From positions 1 to 7,137 of the forward strand of contig JAKAIP010000032.1 in assembly GCA_021825025.1 (NCBI GenBank): a DNA stretch of 7,137 nt, in the 5' to 3' direction. Position 1 is the first letter of the stretch, and the number at the start of each line of letters is the position of its first letter. Below, one piece after another: positions 5,641-7,137 of the stretch. The notes beneath the pieces were generated by a model. It saw nothing but the letters and a program-made list of their open reading frames with translations. It did no database searches and was not told where the DNA came from. The position numbers were made by a program, and so were the translations under genes. This DNA comes from a bacterium. GTDB taxonomy: Bacteria; Patescibacteria; Paceibacteria; UBA9973; SBAW01.

Positions 5641-7092
5641 ATGGCTTTACTCGATACGGTGCGCGCTGAACGATTAGCGAAGATAGAGCGCCTCAAGGAG
5701 GCAGGCATGGATCCGTACCCTGCTCGAACGGGTCGGACGCATCCGGTGCAAGAATTTCTTGCGCATCACGAATATCTTGCCGCGCACGATGAGCAGGTGG
5801 CACTTGCCGGGCGAGTGCTTTCGCTTCGTGAGCACGGCGGGTCGTTGTTTGTCGATATCTTCGATGGGACGAAAGGGCAGTGCTTCGTACAACGCAATAA
5901 GCTCGGTGAGGGTGCGTACGATCTCTTCGTAAGTACGGTTGATACGGGGGATGTCGTTGAATTTTCTGGGCGGGCATTCACAACGAAACGGGGCATGCCG
6001 TCGCTCGATGTTGAGAGCTGGCGTATGCTTGCGAAATCGCTCCGACCGCTACCGGATGAGTGGTTTGGTATTAAGGATGAAGATGAGCGTTTTCGAAAAC
6101 GGTATCTTGATATTTTGTTGACGAAAGATTTAGCTGAGCGCATCAAACGTCGCTCTGCTTTTTGGAATAGCATCCGCTCATACCTCCTTGAGCGAGAGTT
6201 TGTTGAAGTTGAGACGCCAGTGCTCGAGACGATGACCGGAGGCGCGGAGGCGCGGCCATTTGTTACCCACCACAATGCGCTCGATATAGACGTGTACTTG
6301 CGTATCTCGGTCGGCGAGCTTTGGCAGAAACGGTTACTGGTGGCAGGCCTCCCGAAGACCTTTGAGATCGGTCGGGTATTTCGCAATGAGGGTATGTCGG
6401 CTGAGCATGCGCAGGATTATACGGCGATGGAGTTTTATGAAGCGTTTAAAGAATACGAAGCGGGGAGGGAGATGATTATTGATCTCTATCGCACCATTGC
6501 TAACACGGTATATGGAACCTGCGTGTTTACGATTAAAGAATTCTCCGTTGATTTGGGTAAAGAATGGGAGACGTACGATTTTTGTCAGCTTATGGAGAAA
6601 GAGTATGGGGCGAGTCCTCTTGCGGAGGGGGTTGAGTGGGGTTCGTTGCTTGCGGCAAAGGGGATTCCTTTTGAAAAAGAGGCCGATACCGGCCGACTGG
6701 TTGATACGGCATGGAAACATATTCGAAAAACGTTGGCCGGTCCAGGATTCCTTGTGAATGTACCGGTGTATATGGAACCGCTTGCGAAGAAGAGTGCTGC
6801 CGATCCGCGAGTGGTTGAACGATTCCAGGTCATACTGGCAGGCTCGGAGATAGGAAAAGGGTTTAGCGAGCTGAACGATCCGGTCGATCAGGCTGAACGT
6901 TTTGCACGACAGCAGAAGTTGCGCGAAGCCGGGGATGAAGAGGCACAAATGCCTGACGCCGACTTTGTGGAGGCACTTGAGTACGGTATGCCGCCAGCGT
7001 TCGGATTCGGAGTATCCGAGCGTCTTTTTAGCTTCCTTGAGGGTGTTTCGATACGGGAAGGGCAGATTTTCCCATTGCTGCGTCCACGGTAA
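5641..7092 (+). CDS. lysS: Lysyl-tRNA synthetase, class II
   Basis: Charges tRNA-Lys with lysine in the cytoplasm; 483 residues, slightly under the usual class II LysRS length of about 500. The N-terminal OB-fold anticodon-binding domain spans about 53-140 (VALAGRVLSLREHGGSLFVDI begins it). Class II motifs: motif 1 FVEVETPVLE with Pro193, followed by GGAEARPFVTHHNALD (200-215); motif 2 FEIGRVFRNEGMSAEH (241-256) with Arg248; motif 3 GFGVSERLFSF (455-465) with Arg461, ending IREGQIFPLLRPR. Motif 2 continues AQDYTAMEFYEAF where most bacteria have HNPEFTMMELY, and motif 3 has SER in place of IDR; I associate both with candidate-phyla LysRS (recalled, not searched). The ATG at 5641 is preferred over the in-frame TTG at 5620, which lies inside the promoter and would add seven residues. 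LysRS is favoured over AsnRS/AspRS by the THHNALD...YLRIS...KRLLVAG segment. Confidence 0.96.
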   Translation: MALLDTVRAERLAKIERLKEAGMDPYPARTGRTHPVQEFLAHHEYLAAHDEQVALAGRVLSLREHGGSLFVDIFDGTKGQCFVQRNKLGEGAYDLFVSTVDTGDVVEFSGRAFTTKRGMPSLDVESWRMLAKSLRPLPDEWFGIKDEDERFRKRYLDILLTKDLAERIKRRSAFWNSIRSYLLEREFVEVETPVLETMTGGAEARPFVTHHNALDIDVYLRISVGELWQKRLLVAGLPKTFEIGRVFRNEGMSAEHAQDYTAMEFYEAFKEYEAGREMIIDLYRTIANTVYGTCVFTIKEFSVDLGKEWETYDFCQLMEKEYGASPLAEGVEWGSLLAAKGIPFEKEADTGRLVDTAWKHIRKTLAGPGFLVNVPVYMEPLAKKSAADPRVVERFQVILAGSEIGKGFSELNDPVDQAERFARQQKLREAGDEEAQMPDADFVEALEYGMPPAFGFGVSERLFSFLEGVSIREGQIFPLLRPR

Positions 7093-7102
7093 GGATCGTG
7101 GA

Positions 7103-7137
7103 AAAACCGGCGCGAAGCGTAGGTTCTAGCCGGATTT
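7103..7137 (+). terminator. Weak hairpin downstream of lysS, possible terminator
   Basis: CCGGC (7107-7111) pairs with GCCGG (7129-7133). AAA at 7103-7105 and TTT at 7135-7137 can extend the stem past one mismatch, and GAA/TTC (7114-7116 with 7124-7126) can pair inside. The window ends in the T run, so the tract that would decide whether this is an intrinsic terminator cannot be seen. The loop is long and the stem imperfect. Bases 7093-7137 show no gene. Confidence 0.3.

Noticed and set aside
5766..6948. Two long minus-strand open frames (5766-6386 and 6334-6948) opposite lysS
   Set aside because: Both are shadows of lysS, whose three class II motifs run through the same bases; the antisense translations are Ser/Arg-rich and show no domain signature.
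1..7137. tRNA, rRNA, CRISPR, insertion sequence, riboswitch or phage elements
   Set aside because: I looked on both strands and saw no cloverleaf, regular spaced repeats, terminal inverted repeats, transposase-like frames or T-box/lysine-riboswitch-like leader; the gaps are too short for leaders.

Overview
The window is densely coding, with seven genes all on the + strand and only about 130 bases outside them: proS, mreB, mreC, a very short mreD, mrdA (PBP2), greA and lysS. I read it as a chromosomal housekeeping region of a bacterium with a reduced genome, most likely a member of the Candidate Phyla Radiation (Patescibacteria, Parcubacteria-like). That assignment is inference. It rests on a ProRS with no editing domain, a LysRS motif 2 of the FRNEGMSAEH...DYT type, an 84-residue MreD, heavily overlapping genes and the lack of Shine-Dalgarno sequences. 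TGA ends mreC and mreD, so the UGA=Gly code of Gracilibacteria/SR1 is excluded.

Layout. Bases 1-28 hold a -10 box just before proS. Bases 29-5092 look like one transcription unit, proS-mreB-mreC-mreD-mrdA. Its junctions are a 4-base gap (proS/mreB), a 29-base overlap (mreB/mreC), and two 4-base ATGA overlaps (mreC/mreD and mreD/mrdA). greA (5119-5592) and lysS (5641-7092) each have their own promoter-like sequence in the short gap before them. Bases 7093-7137 hold a weak hairpin and no gene.

How the genes fit together. MreB (cytoplasmic actin-like filament), MreC (membrane-anchored, coiled coil plus beta domain), MreD (integral membrane) and PBP2 (transpeptidase) are the core of the elongasome that directs lateral peptidoglycan synthesis. 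The partner polymerase RodA is not in the window. ProRS and LysRS supply aminoacyl-tRNAs, and GreA rescues backtracked RNA polymerase.

I did not find a previously undescribed system: every gene belongs to a known family. The most unusual signal is regulatory. The three genes that start transcription units have a -10 hexamer ending only 6-9 bases before the ATG, which predicts leaderless or near-leaderless mRNAs. None of the seven starts has a well-spaced Shine-Dalgarno sequence.
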